A program made the position numbers and the translations under genes. A stretch of 64,000 nucleotides of DNA from Nymphaea colorata (Eukaryota > Streptophyta > Magnoliopsida > Nymphaeales > Nymphaeaceae): positions 17,156,354 through 17,220,353 of the forward strand of contig NC_045139.1 of NCBI RefSeq assembly GCF_008831285.2, given 5' to 3'. A model generated the notes under the pieces. The model did no database searches. It had not been told where the DNA came from and worked only from the letters and a program-made list of their open reading frames with translations. Of the stretch, positions 23,028 to 38,400 are shown in pieces. Numbering within the stretch: the first letter of the stretch is position 1; every line of letters starts with the position of its first letter.

Positions 23028-23777
23028 AGGACTATAGTGTAATGAACAGGTCGTCCTGTCCTAAGAGACAACAATTGAATGACCTTTAAGGTTGACAGTT
23101 GTCTTCTTTTTTGTTGGATTAGTGTAGAATGCTTCTATATACATTTTCACCGTCTGTGCATCTATATACGTCAAGCCAGATGGGGCACAATCCCTTCACT
23201 TCTCAAAAGTGGCATTGAGAACGCAGCTGAGGGTAGTCTTGTAAGAGGGTCTATGCGTCCCCGGCCAAAGAAAAAAAGAAGACAGAGAAAAATAAAACAC
23301 CCTGTCGTATTTCTCGCCTAGCGAACTTGCGATAGAATGCAGATATTGCGTTACTCTTCGTTATCTCTTTACTTGCCTCTTTACATTCTGCTTTCTCTCT
23401 CCCTATCTGCCATATACTACACGGAGCTAACCTTCTTGTCTTACTTCTTTCGCTGCCGTCCTTCTTGTTTTATTGCTCCTTTTAGTAGTCTACAATGGAG
23501 GAGGGGCCGTAGATTTAGAGAAGAAACGCAGAAGGTGGTAGGAGGAAGAGGTGGTGGTGGTGGAGGGGGCAGAAAGAAAGAAAGAGGCGTCTTATGCTCA
23601 TAGAGGCGGCGGGTCTAGACCTGACGTCGACACTGAGGAGAAGATTGTCGCCAGTTAGATGGTCGATGTTTATGAGGGAGAAGAGGCCACCCGGCAACCC
23701 AAGAGGGTGGCCAAGATCCATAATCACGGAAAGGACAGTTCCGTCTTTTCCTTATTTCTCGCTCTCTTTATGTTCTG
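23028..23777. repeat. Inverted repeat, right arm
   Basis: Reverse complement of the arm at 21564-22310, with scattered substitutions and small indels. It ends at TTTATGTTCTG (23767-23777), where it diverges from the other arm. It contains a damaged copy of the exon-like ORF. Confidence 0.88.
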
Positions 23778-23780
23778 TCA
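23500..23780 (+). pseudogene. Damaged copy of the exon-like ORF in the right arm
   Basis: Plus-strand counterpart of the 21564-21832 ORF. The reading frame is the same, but GAG (Glu) before the MVDV segment is TAG here (23656-23658). A further TAG lies upstream, where TGGCAAGAG has become TGGTAGGAG. The acceptor-like TTTTGCAG of the other copy is also lost. The remaining frame again reads EEATRQPKRVAKIHNHG, so the copy arose by duplication and then decayed. Downstream exons are absent. Confidence 0.7.
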
Positions 23781-25440
23781 GACCTGCAAAATAAACGTGA
23801 CATTTATAAAGGCGAGGAAGATCTATTCAACTTTTTCGCTTCCACAATAGACAGACTTCCTGTGCGGGACTATGAAGATGGCGCCCGTTGACCTCTATGG
23901 TCATTAATTTCGAGTTTTCAAGTTTATCTAAGCCCTTATTGGCATGGTATAATGAATTCACATGCAATATTGATGTACCGTGATCAGTTCTTTGCCCAGC
24001 TCATAACCTTTGTATCAATATAGCTTGAGTAGTGAGTACCAAAATGAACTCACAATGTAAAACCTGCTATTTTTCCATTAGTTAATGGAGTGACTGAAAT
24101 CACAAAAGAGAAAGAAGAAACGAAAATTGAATTACACATTGAAACTGGAAGAAAGGAAGCCCTCATTGAGATGCTTGCAATTTGTCTTCACTAGATCTGC
24201 ACATGCACCCATCTGGATGGCAAAGAAACCCTAACATCACCAACTCACCATTGCTTATGTTCCTTCCTTTCCTCTACAAATCAACCGAGTGTTAGGGAGA
24301 GTTTTGAAGGAAAAGAAACATATACCCAGCAAGAGTTAAGAAAAGAAGGGTATCGATATACTCTCAACTTCAAGTACACTGACCTATGGTTATCTACACA
24401 TTTGGCCATGCTTTAAGAAGGAAACATGTTGTTGCATCTCATCAAGGAATGCTTCCTTGCCTCGTTAATGTCCCATTATGATCTGAAGTGGGGGAACAAA
24501 ACACTATCAACCCTCCCATTACTGCCATCTTCCCTCCTCGCTATAGCGGCACAAAATACTAAAATCCCCAAAACCAGAACCCTTGAATCAAAATAGAAAA
24601 CCCTAACCACTAACAACAGATGGATGAAGTCAATCATGAGATCGAGAGTGGGGAAGAGAGAGGGATTGCAGATATATATATATTCCTATGCCGTGCAAAC
24701 CAGAGTAGATGGTTTCAAGTTGCAAATGCAAGTTTGTGGTGGGCAAGATGAAATGGGTTGGACTTTGTTTTTTTTCTCGAACCTTATACACTTTTTTTTT
24801 TTTTTTTACATCCTAGGCAGTTAAAGTTAAACACCATGGTTGAATATTTTTAGATAATCGAGGGAGGACCGTGTAAGTTGGTGGTGGGCAAGTGAATGAG
24901 AATTTTTTCAATATTTCTTTTCTTTTTTTAATTTACTTTAATTTTTAAAATCTGTTCTTAAATGAACGCAATGAAAAATAAACAAATTCACCCCCAATTC
25001 AACGGGGCCGATACAATACAATTTTACGTATCATTTCATATAATCATATGCCTCTAATATGGATGCTGATTACTATTGGTAGTTTTTGTTTTTTTTTTTA
25101 ATATTTACTTATGGAAAAAGTTGCAATGTAAAAATTTTAAATTAAGTCATGTCTTAAAGTTTTAACATTCTGAGGTCTAGTAGACACATCATTTAAGTGT
25201 CACGTATCATTTACAACTCAAAAGAGTAATATACTAGAACGTGACTGCGACCATATGATTCAAATCTCATATCCCATAAAATATAAGTTGCCTTGTCACC
25301 CATGTACTTTATACCCCTTGCATCAAAGTTTTGGTGGTAATATATGAAAATATTAACATCAAAATAAGTAAAGTTTGTAAGGTTGGGGTGGGCAGCTGCC
25401 CACACTAGCCACCATGTGGCTCCACCACTGCTTTGTTGGT
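23778..25440. other. Intergenic; nothing recognised except a dispersed repeat end
   Basis: AT-rich. Around 25340-25435 it carries the motif GGGCAGCTGCCCACACTAGCC followed by ATGTGGCTCCACCACTG. The same segment, about 95 bp, recurs in opposite orientation at 30704-30800, and short forms occur near 10915 and 15105. It is an interspersed repeat of unknown class. Confidence 0.55.
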
Positions 25441-25449
25441 TTAAGCATT

Positions 25450-26345
25450 TGTTTTCTTCCTTTAATATTTATTTTAAACATTTGACAGATGCAAAAACTT
25501 GTGATCTCTTTTGTTCGTCAAATGGTGGGTTGTATGGGTGAGTTTAATGTTTTTTCATTAAACGTGTATAGTTTTTCACCAAGGAACGCCACCATGAGCG
25601 TTGGTTGCACAATGCATAAACCAAGCTTAAATAGTTGTTGGGATTCTTTCATTAAATCTCTCTAGAATGGTTGCCTTTCAACTTTATCGTCAACATCCTC
25701 TCTCAAACTGGACGATGGATCTAAAAGTCCATGTTTGCTGCAGAACTTTGTAAAATGTGATCATGTCATCTCTTTGACAGTGATTTCCCGAACCAATAAA
25801 AACCAGTGATGTATTTGGCGGTGACGAAAGCAGTGATGTATTTGGTCATCTAAAAGTCACTTATGGGCTTCATTCTTCTTCGTTAAGCATCCGGCTCTGA
25901 TACCAAGTTAAAAAAATAAAGAAGAAGTAAAACCAATAAAAACCAGCAATGAAAAGATTTTTTTCATTATACGTACATGGTTTTTCACCATGGAATGCCA
26001 CAATGAGCCTTGGTTACACAATGCATAGAATGAGCTTAAATAGTTGAAGTTCTTATAATCTTGGCAACGATAAACAAGATAAATTAAATCTGATTTTTAT
26101 GAAAAGATTTTTTTTCCTTTATCATTAATTTTGCTTGATCTTGCTGCGATTCTTTCCTTAAATTTCTCTAAAACGGTTGTCTTTCAACCTATGCCACTAT
26201 AATATTTTCAACAATAAACATGGAATTAAATCTGATTTTTGTGGAAAGTTTTTTTTTTCCTTTATCATTAATTTTGATTGACTTTGTTGAGATTTTTTCC
26301 TTGAATATCTCTAAAACGGTTGCCTTTCAACCTTATCGTTAATAG
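25450..26345 (-). mobile_element. Probable TRIM-type LTR retrotransposon remnant
   Basis: On the minus strand TGGTATCAGAGCC (25893-25905) is the classic primer-binding site complementary to plant initiator-Met tRNA. It is flanked by two related segments in direct orientation. The LTR-like copy at about 25907-26345 shares with about 25545-25706 the stretch TTTTTCACCA(A/T)GGAA-GCCAC...CACAATGCATA...GCTTAAATAGTTG and the (G/A)AATGGTTGCCTTTCAAC end. A purine-rich tract (GAGAGAGGATG on the minus strand, about 25698-25708) precedes the left LTR where a polypurine tract would be. The internal part is only about 200 bp and non-coding, as in TRIMs. LTRs are truncated and diverged. Confidence 0.6.
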
Positions 26346-28494
26346 AACAAGATAAGGGTAGTGGAGGAGCAAGCACTACAACACATAAGGAATTGAACAC
26401 AATAATACATTAAATTTGGTTCTCTCTCTCTCTTTCTCACACGCACACGCATATGTATACACATGCATATGTATACACGCAGGCTGTGTAGTGCGTTTAA
26501 TTAGAGGCTGACTGTCAGAAACATGAGAGGTCAGAAACAGATCATCCACTATTTTTAGCCATGCAAAGCAGCAAGAACACCAACCGTTAATTTAATGAAG
26601 AAAAACAATTTATCGGGTATCAAAGGCTCACTTGCAAATCCTTTGTAACGAAGGTTTAACTCAACACCACCACTTAAGAGACAGCAAAGAAGACAATCTG
26701 CACTAGCATTTGATTCCCACAAGCAAGACGTCTAGAGAGAGAAAGAGAACCTTATGGTGCAGGTCGCAGTGGGCAGGAAACAAGGGAGGAAAAGGGAATG
26801 GATCGATGGAACTTCTTCAGACCACCTGCGACTTCCCTGACATTTGGCCGGTTCGGGTTCCAAATGGCTCGCGAACATCCGGACCGGGCCAAGCTTGACA
26901 TCGGGTCTGTGGGTCCGACAGAGCTCGGGCTACCCTGATAGGTGAAACCGGAGTTGGTCTAACCCGACACTTGAAATCAAGCTGGATTAATTTCAACTCA
27001 ATTAAAATTTAAAATATATATTTTAATATAAAATAATGTATAAATATAATTAATTATACAAAATATTATAATCATATATAAAAAATTAAAAAAATAATAT
27101 TAAACAAATCTTATCAAATCCAGTATAGTCAGGTTTATGAGGCAGGCCCAGTGCTTCGGGCTTGAGCCGGGTAGAGCATTGTCCATTAACCAACCTGATA
27201 CCCAAACTTATCCTAAGTCAATTGGAATTATCAACTAAATATATGTTCTTGGTTGTCAAATATTGAAGTTTGTTATTTTGTAAAATAATAAGATGCTACA
27301 TGATTCTACATAAATACTTATATTACATGCTATTTAGTTTTAATTAATACAAAAATTAAATATATCTATTTATTAAAAATACATTATAAAAAACTGAGTC
27401 GTCAAATCAACTCTCTAACACGATGATTCAGTCTGCCCTGATTCAAATCCGAGTACCATCAATACCCGTACCGGCCTACCCACTCGTACAGCAGTGTAAA
27501 ATGTTGGATCTGTGCTTTTGAGACTGAATCGGATCCGAAATCGGACATTTGCACGTGCCCTGTATTGGCATTTTAATCAAATTTCACGTTCGTTTTGTCT
27601 CGGACTCGAATCCCGAATTCAAATTATCGATTCCAACTTTATAACCTTTCTCGTCGAGGGATAAACCAATTGGGTCTTTGTACGGGTCGTAACTTTAGAT
27701 CCAATGACATGCCCGCTAATTAATTAACCAACCAAGTCGGATTAGTTTCTTTTCTTCCGTATCATACTCGAAGGATCCAAGCCAAAGGAACATCAACTGG
27801 ATCTATCAAGTAATGGAATCGAATTGTGCGATCTGATATTTTGAACAGTTGATGAACTTTGGATTTAGTTTTAAGAACACAAACCGGTTCAGCTTAGATC
27901 TTGATTAGCCTTTGCTTAGTCAGACCTGATTGGGTTCATATAATCTGCAATGGATTTTTGTTAACCAAAACTGGATCAGGTTCGCATATGTATTCAAATT
28001 TTAGTTGCAGTCGGGTTCAATTAAGATTCAGATCCAGATTTAGACGCAATGAGAATAACTTATGTTGAAACTTAAAAGGTAGAAACAACTAAACTATTTG
28101 TTAGGGCATTCCACTTGTAATTCCTTAATGCCTTAACACACAAGTCGCCCTCCCAATCAAGTTGGTGGTTTTTTTTTTTTTAATCTTAACGTTTTTTAAT
28201 AATTGTAAAATCATTTAAGTGTTCGAGCTTCAGATGCACCCAATAAAAATACATAACTTTAATCACGAAAATTACACCAAAAAAAAAAAAAGAAAAAGAA
28301 ACAGTACAACAAAAAACTTTGTAATAAAAACAGATTAAATTCAGGAGGATAAATGAAATATGTTCAAATCTTGGCGTGTGTTTGTTCTTCCTTGAAAAAC
28401 AAAGTATACTTCTGTAAAGTATTCATCTAAATTTTTGTTACCATCAGATTGATTACTTAGCTGACATAACTTGCGTCATTATTAACAAACTTGT
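26346..28494. other. Intergenic, AT-rich retroelement-like debris
   Basis: No supported gene. It contains CT repeats near 26420 and a poly-A/T-rich core at 27000-27120. Two regions of GGATCCGG/TCGGGTT-type degenerate repetition lie at 26890-26980 and 27420-28060. No domain could be translated. Confidence 0.45.
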
Positions 28495-30480
<1,986 letters not shown>

Positions 30481-30675
30481 TCCTTTGTGGGTCCCACATA
30501 AAACGGATTTTATATCATTTTTTGGATCTCAGAGCCAAAACTATCAAACACACCCTTAGGCTAGATGATCTCAAACCTTCCACTCTGCCGCTGGCTGGTG
30601 AAATTCACTGTTTGTTTACATAGTCGATTTCATGCTGCCATGGCTTGAGATCCAAAAGCAAATGTAGCCTTAAGT

Positions 30676-32339
30676 TGAAAAAATTCAATAGTTAACACAG
30701 TGTGGTGGAGCCACATGGCGGCTAGTGTGGGCAGTTGCCCACATCAGCCTCACAAACTTTACTTATTTTTATGTTAATAATTTCATATATTTAGTTGTTT
30801 ATATATATAGGTGCTCCTTAAAACATTAAAGTTATTGAACTAGTGCTCCCACCAGCTAAAATTCCTGTCTCCGCTATCCTTATGTTATGTTATGTAATGT
30901 TGGCATGATCAAGTTGGGGTGCCAATAAGAGGTTCATTCACGTGGCGCTTTTGAAGTTAGATGGAAGAAGGTTCACATTGGCATGTTTTTGGCACATACG
31001 TTAAGAACATCATATGAAATATGATATGTTTATGTGCAACTTTTGGTTGTTGTAATGTCCATAATCGTATCATGTTTCTCTCAAAAATATAATGTTTTTT
31101 CACCAAACACAATCTGATACAAACATCCATGTTAGCCACCTAAGTCAGATATTCTTCTTCTAATCAAACAGAAAAATGTGTAAAAGACGTTATAAAACTT
31201 TGTCAGTTAAAATGTAATTATCAAAACATTAAACCAATCTAGCCGAACAATTAGCTGCTAATCTGGAAATGAATAGGATGTACATTAGCCGGGTTCCAGC
31301 GGCCAAGCTTGAGCCAGCTCCAACTAAGCTAGAGCTCTAGTTTAACTTGTGTTTGAATTCATTAGCTTGAGCTTCACTCGTTTCAAATCCAGTAAGCTTA
31401 ACTCAAATTGAGTTTTTTTTATTAAACGAGTCGAGTTTGAGTCCAACTTGAACGAGTTCGAGCGGAGTTAAGTTAGAGTTGACAAACTTGTTTCAGATGT
31501 GAATTGCATGAAAGATGAAATCAGTTTTGTACAAAAAAATATCGTTTTATTTTTATTGCAAGTGGATAGCTTGATAAAATTCAGGCGATATTTGCTTCGG
31601 GGAAATTGGAGGGCAGGTTTTTTCCCTGACAAATTTCTGACAACGGGCCCACTTTTAGTTAATATTTCCTGTGACGGACTATATTTTTTATGGATTTTTC
31701 ATTCAAGGGGCGCACTTTTTTACCATTGACGAATGTGAACCTGCTCCCCAGACTTTTTTGCCTCATGTCTCATGAGTTAACCTCAGTTCTGTCTTTCTAA
31801 AGGTTGGGTTTGCATATTATTTAAGTAATATTCACTGCATTTTTTTTTGTATAAGCAGCTCATTTGTAATATATATATATATATATCTCTGTGTGTGTTA
31901 TAAAATGCAATATTATACATGTAATATATAGTTTCTTAACCATTTAAGAGTCAAAATGTAATCCCTCAGTCTTTTGATGATCCAAATAATCAATAGCTGA
32001 AAATGCATTAAAACTTGAATAAGGAAACATAAATAAGTAGATACATCGAAGGTTTTCGATCATATTCAAATCTTATCCTGATTACACACACAGTTTTTAG
32101 TTCTAATTGTGTAGCTTTTTGATATTTTGAAATTCAATGGAAAAAAATAAGAATATTTTTCATCCGTTTAGCACGAAATAAAAACCCGTGTCCGAAAATA
32201 GGCATTAAAATGGTTACGGAAAAGCGGTACTGGAACGTCATATACGGACAATGTAGGTCGCTAGAGAGATATTATGTTCTTAAAACATAACGACCATTGA
32301 CATGCGACAGAATAAGGTACACGAAAATATCAGCGCGAT
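30676..32339. other. Intergenic upstream of the MRL1-like gene
   Basis: No gene. It holds the inverted copy of the GGGCAGTTGCCCAC repeat (30704-30800), a degenerate GAGCTCGAGT-type repeat region (31300-31480), a short (AT)n at 31869-31887, and otherwise AT-rich DNA. Confidence 0.5.
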
Positions 32340-32463
32340 CCTCTCTCTCACTCTTACGATGTGGCTGATGAATCCTATCTGAAGTTCTTCTCCTCCTCTT
32401 CTTCTTTCTTTCTGTTGTCTCCAATCCAAACACTTCAACTCTCTCTCTCTCTCTGTAGCATCG
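32340..32463 (+). promoter_or_regulatory. 5' leader of the MRL1-like gene with CT tracts
   Basis: CT-rich sequence (notably 32440-32454) directly precedes the ATG at 32464, the pyrimidine-rich leader typical of plant nuclear genes for plastid proteins. No TATA box was recognised in the 150 bases upstream. Confidence 0.45.
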
Positions 32464-35400
32464 ATGGAGTTGAGATGCGTTGCGGAACGTCAGATCGTGG
32501 CATCATTCCCTTCCCAATTCTCTTTCCCGGCGTCCCGAGGCAGGGAGCTCATTCTCACTCGTCCGGACTCTATCCGGTTCATCTTCCCTGGGTTCAATAG
32601 GAAGAGGTTAGGGCTTCGGCGGCACCGTCGCTCCTTCTGCCAAGCCACTCTTCTCGAGGGCCCAGCCTTCGTCCTCGTGGTAGCTGCCGCTGCCGCAGCC
32701 GCCGCTGCGCTTCCTCTCTACCTCTTCGGCGAGAGTCGACGAGACGGACGCGGAGCGAGGGCTTCGGACGAGACGGAATCCGCTGAGGTGAAGTAGCTAC
32801 AGTTCCGAGTCTTGATGCTGTTGTTTGATGCTCTTATTTTGAGATTTCATAGAATTGTATGTCATAGATGTGTTGACATTTCATGGTTTTCGCCTCTTTG
32901 TGTTTCTTGAAGATGTATGTTTTTTTTGTGTGCTTGCTGGAATCGGCATTGCCTAGGTTGAAATCTTGGTTGCATTGCTTCTGATAAGGGTTTAGGTCTC
33001 AAGGAATTGGAAATGTGGTTGAATTGGGGTCTAGTTCAAACCAAAAACGACTGGGTTCATGATCAAAGGCTTTTCGTTCTGATACTTATGAATTGAGGAG
33101 ATCCATCTTTTTTTTATTTTTAACGTAACCACGTCACTCCATTTTGGTAATTGAAAGGATTGATCTCAACATAATAGTAGACCTGCACCAACTATTTTTG
33201 GAGAGAGAGTTGCTGCTGGTGATTTGGCGTTCATGGAGAAACATGGTGCTGGGCAAGGATCAAGTGGATCGATATTGTTTGAAACGTACGTAAAATCATG
33301 GTTTTAATTGGTAATGAGAAGTTCCAACTTGCTTATGCCTAAAGAAAAATAGTTCAACAGATACCCGATAGTTGAATCCTGGAAACTCAGCCAGAACTCC
33401 GATGCAATACCGTTGCATGGTATAACCTGTAAAAGGTTGCATACTTGCATTCCATGCCAGATGCATGGACGACATCTGAATAACAGAAAGTACACAAATG
33501 CATGAGACAAACTCTTATGATGACAACCGAATAACATGAAAGCAGAGAGGCGACACTGATAACAACAATTGACATGAAGAACACAAAGAGGTGACACTGG
33601 CAATGAGAACTAAGTAACATGAAGAAGGATCACACAGATAACAGGGGCTCTCTAATAGGTAACAACAACTGCCATTACTCTAATGTAAAAACATAAAAAA
33701 TGTGTCATGATTCCACAAAGTGCATCTAGATAGGAGGAAGTATCTTGGATGAGGCATACGAGGACCAGGTGACATTGGTTCCATTAGTAAAGCTTTTCTA
33801 ATTGACTATCAATTTTTTCTTTTCTGATATTGGCAAATTTTTGAATCTGGATGCATAGCCTGTGATCCATCTCTTTATTTGTAACTTTATTCAACAATTT
33901 TGTGTTCAATAAACCCTATGGTTGGATGCACCTTTACTCAATTGTTTGATCCTTTTTCTATACTTTTCACATTATGGGACTCCAACCCCCATGCCACCAC
34001 CACACCAACCCCACCACAACCTTCTGCTTTGAAAATACTGTTCATTGTCTTTTTAATTTTTAACCTTCTAACATTTGCGCTTACTGTATAGTTTTCAGTT
34101 CCGCAGGACCTGGATGTCCAGGAAAGTCTTGCGCCCAAAAGATCCGGAGTCACAAGGGTTTCCTTGTCTTCAAAGGAAAATGACATGCACGTATGCCCTG
34201 ATGTACATGATTTTAGTCTACAATTGATGGAATCTTCCACCTCTATTCAGGATTCGGCCAAGGAAATGCACTATGCTGATGGCTCTTTATCGTATTCCAA
34301 GAAAATGTCACCTTCGGAGCCTAAAGCAGTTGAAAATGGACTAAGGGAGGAAGTTTGTGAGAAGCAATTAGAAGGGCTTGGTTTTGATGTTTCATCTTCA
34401 ATTGGTGTCCACCAGTCTGATGAAATTTTTAAGCAAACTATGCAGAATGCGGCTACACTATCTGGGGTTTCTGGTGAATCAGATTCCACTATCCTTTTAG
34501 TCGCAAATGAAAATCTTTTGGTAGACAGTCTAGAAGAAGCAAAACTACATGGAGAACTATCTGAAGTAACCATTGAACCGGTTGTTCCACATGTGGTGTC
34601 AAGCGATTCAGGTCAATGGGATTCAAATAGTTTGTTGGTTACAAAAGAGCATTTTTCAGCACATGCTTCAAAAGGAACAAAGCAGGATGGGGCTGTATTG
34701 GGTTCAACAATTATACCAGCTTTTCATTATTCTCCTATTACTCTGGAGGTTACTGATGCAGATACTGATGCTGGCAACAGATCACATGATGGAGTAACTA
34801 AAGAAGGTGAACCACAAGTCCGCAATATGAATGGATCTTCTGATGGACTTCATGGAGCCGATCCTGTTATAGATTTTGAAGAAGAAGAACATGTGGAAGG
34901 GTCCAAACCAGATGCAGATTTTAATATGAATGGACAAAATGCAAATGGATTTTCTTCACTGCAAAGCCATCTGCAGCAGACACAAGTAGAACAGTTAACA
35001 CATGATTCATTATTTGCTACAGGTTATGCATGACAAACGTATGCTAATAGTTTTTCTTCATCTAAGAAATTTTCTTGATAAACTTGTCCTGTATTTGCTG
35101 GGTCATAATCCTCTTTTTCATTTAGAAGGTACCTGAGTTTCTTATATGTTTTTACTAAATATGTTATTTTAAAACAGGTAACTCCTTAACACTGTCAGAG
35201 GCTACAGAAAGAAATATCCTTCTCTTCACTGATGAAAAAGAAAACGCTGCCATTGAGAGCAGCTATTCCACTAAGCCAAAGAGTGAATTGGAGAAAAGTA
35301 GTATAAGTTCGTTAAATACTAAAGATCAAAGTTTAACTTGCTCTAGTCTGCTGCTTGAGATTCCCAAAAAGGATGAAAGGAATCCAACTAAGTATATCAG

Positions 35401-38400
35401 CATCTATAATCATCTTTTGAGAGATGGAAGGTACAGATCTTGATCTTAGCCATTTAATTGGTTATTGGAAGGATGTAGTATTGAAATTTAAATGCATTCC
35501 TTTGTCTTGTCACTTGTCAAAAAATGAAGAAAACAATTGATTTGTCCACATTATACACCATCCATTTAATCTTTAGCTCCTTTGATTATAGGTTAAGTGA
35601 ATGCATTGAACTGTTAGAAAGCATGAGAAGGAGGCACTTGCTGGACATGGATAAGGTAGGGCTATTGTACGTTTGCCCTTTTTTTGTTTTTTTTACTATA
35701 TACAATTTTATTTGGAAGAATCTGCAATCCACCCACATATACTGATGAGTTCTTATTTTCCCAACTTATTTTAGGTCTATCATGCGAAATTCTTGATGAC
35801 CTGTAAAACTCAAAAGGCTGTAAGAGAGGCTTTTCATTTTGTTAAGCTGATCGAGAGGCCAAGTCTTAGCACATTTAACATGCTTATGTCTGTTTGTGCT
35901 AGTTCGCAAGATTTTGAAGGTAGTTTTTTTTCCCTTTTAAACAATGGTTCTTATATTCATTAAAAAAACTTGACCATCTAAGTTTCTTGTTTTGAAATGT
36001 TTAACAGGAGCCTTTCAGGTTTTGCAACTTGTTGCAGAAGCTGGACTAAAAGCTGATTGCAAGCTCTGCACGACACTAATATCAACTTGTGCTAAAAGTG
36101 GAAAAGTTGATGCCATGTTTGAAGTAAGCTTCTTATAGTCTTATGTCTAGATGAATTCTTTTTCTCTCTCTTTTTCTTTAAGCATGCTACAATTTCACTC
36201 ATGTTTCAACTAGAGCTAGTGCTTCTTGACATTATGACCGTATTATTTAAGTTTCCTGATTTGCCTTTCAGAGTGAAGCTTCTAATAGTTTTTTTCTTAC
36301 AATTGTTGTGCACTTTTATTCATCTCATGAACTAATGGAAGTGGGACATGAAACTGCATACATGCTTTGATGAGTTGGTGTAGTGGCTTTCCCAAGCTTG
36401 ATGTGATGACATGCTTGTATGTTGGTCTGGAGGGAATCAGATTCTCTTTGGGAAAAAATATAGTTATTATGGTGACAATGCCTTTGAATTGATGTCTATG
36501 TTTCTGGAATCACATGCCACTCTTTTACAATGTTTTCGCTCCTAATTGGGTGATCTTACTTGTGGAGTTTTATTTTCAGTTTTCATGTTTGTTTTGCTCT
36601 TGTTGAGGCTGAACTGTTCACTTGACCAGCTTGATGTACTTTAAAGCTATTGACTCATCCTTGCAGGTTTTTCATGAAATGGTGAGTGCTGGGATTGAGC
36701 CAAATCTTCATACATATGGTGCACTGATTGATGGTTGTGCAAAAGCTGGACAAGTGGCAAAGGCATTTGGTGCCTATGGAATAATGAGATCTAAGGTATT
36801 CTTTAAGCAAGGTTAAAAGGCTTTTTCTATGCACATATATCCTCTAAGAAGCTTGGTGTTTATTCTTTATGGGATTACTAGATAAATATCCTTTTATGCA
36901 GATCCCTTCAACTCTTCTTGTTATTTTACAAGTTTTGCTTGTTGACGATATGTTCTGTTGGTCCAGAAAGTGAATCCAGATCGGGTTGTTTTCAATGCAC
37001 TTATTACTGCATGCGGTCAATCAGGAGCTGTCGACCGTGCTTTTGATGTGTTGGCGGAGATGAGGGCAGAACCACAGCCTATAGACCCGGATCATGTGAC
37101 TGTTGGTGCTTTAATGAGGACATGCTCACAAGCTGGTCAGGTACATTCATGCTTTCAACTTGAAATATTATCAATTTCTGCTTGATATTTATAAGATGGA
37201 GTAGCTTTCTCTGTTTTAGGTTGATCGGGCACTTGAAGTGTATAAGATGATGCACAAATACAACATCAAGGGCACCCCTGAAGTTTACACAATAGCTATA
37301 AACTGCTGCAGCCAAAAAGGTGATCTTGATCAGGCACTAAAAATTTATGATGACATGAAAAACAAGTATGTCCTTCCTGATGAGGTAAGAGCTTTTTCTG
37401 TTTCTCGTAGAGAAGTGGGTCTGAAAGTTTTTCTAACAAAGTATTGTACTTATTAATATTCTTGCAACCTTCCGGTTTGAGCAATTTTCTGTCCTCTGTT
37501 TGGATGCAGGTGTTCTTTAGTGCATTAATAGATGTTGCCGGTCATGCTGGGAAGGTAGATGTTGCATTCAAGATGCTGAAAAATGCAAGAAGACAAGGCA
37601 TTCAACTTGGGAATGTATCATATAGCTCACTGATGGGGGCCTGTTGCAATGTATGCTATTCCACAATTTAATTGTCAATGACTTTTATGTGTGAGGGTGG
37701 ATTGAAGTAGAGTGCTTCCCCTGTTTATAAAGGCAGTGGCTTGTAAAAGTTTTGATGATTTTGGTTCAGCATACTATGGATGTACTGGCTTCTCGCTACT
37801 CTGCACAACCAATATCTTGCTTTCTGCTTATTCTTGTGTTCATTTCTAGCTGCTTGAGATTGAACAACGCTTCATGTATTCATGTGTTGGGAAAGGGCTT
37901 TACTTAACTTTCTGCATTTTTTTTCCAGGCAAAAGATTGGCAGAAAGCATTGGAGCTCTATGTGGAAATTAAGGCCATTAAGTTGCTACCATCAGTATCA
38001 ACCATGAATGCTTTGATCACCTCCTTGTGTATAGCTTCTCTCCATTGGTTTAATTGTTTAAGCTTCACTTGTGCAAAGTAAACTAGGTTTATACTTATTT
38101 TTATTGACAGTTGTTGATTGTTTTGTTTGTTTATATTCCGAAAGAGATTTTTTTTTTTTTTTTTTTGTTGTTACCATCCAGATGAATCTTGCACTTTTGT
38201 TAGAGGGGAATAATTTTTTCTTGAAGCATGCTCCCTTTGCAGGTTAAGAAATGACATGCTGAGGCATCATGCTGATGAGTTCAGGGTGTTATATTTAAGT
38301 AATAGGGTTACACCTGTAAAACGACAATCACAAGTTCAAATGATGCTTACTTTCACAAAAACCACAGGCTATACCTTTTTTCCTGTGTTTTTTCTGTGCT

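Noticed and set aside
25893..25905. tRNA gene suggested by TGGTATCAGAGCC
   Set aside because: It is the complement of a tRNA 3' end only, with no cloverleaf around it; it fits an LTR element primer-binding site.
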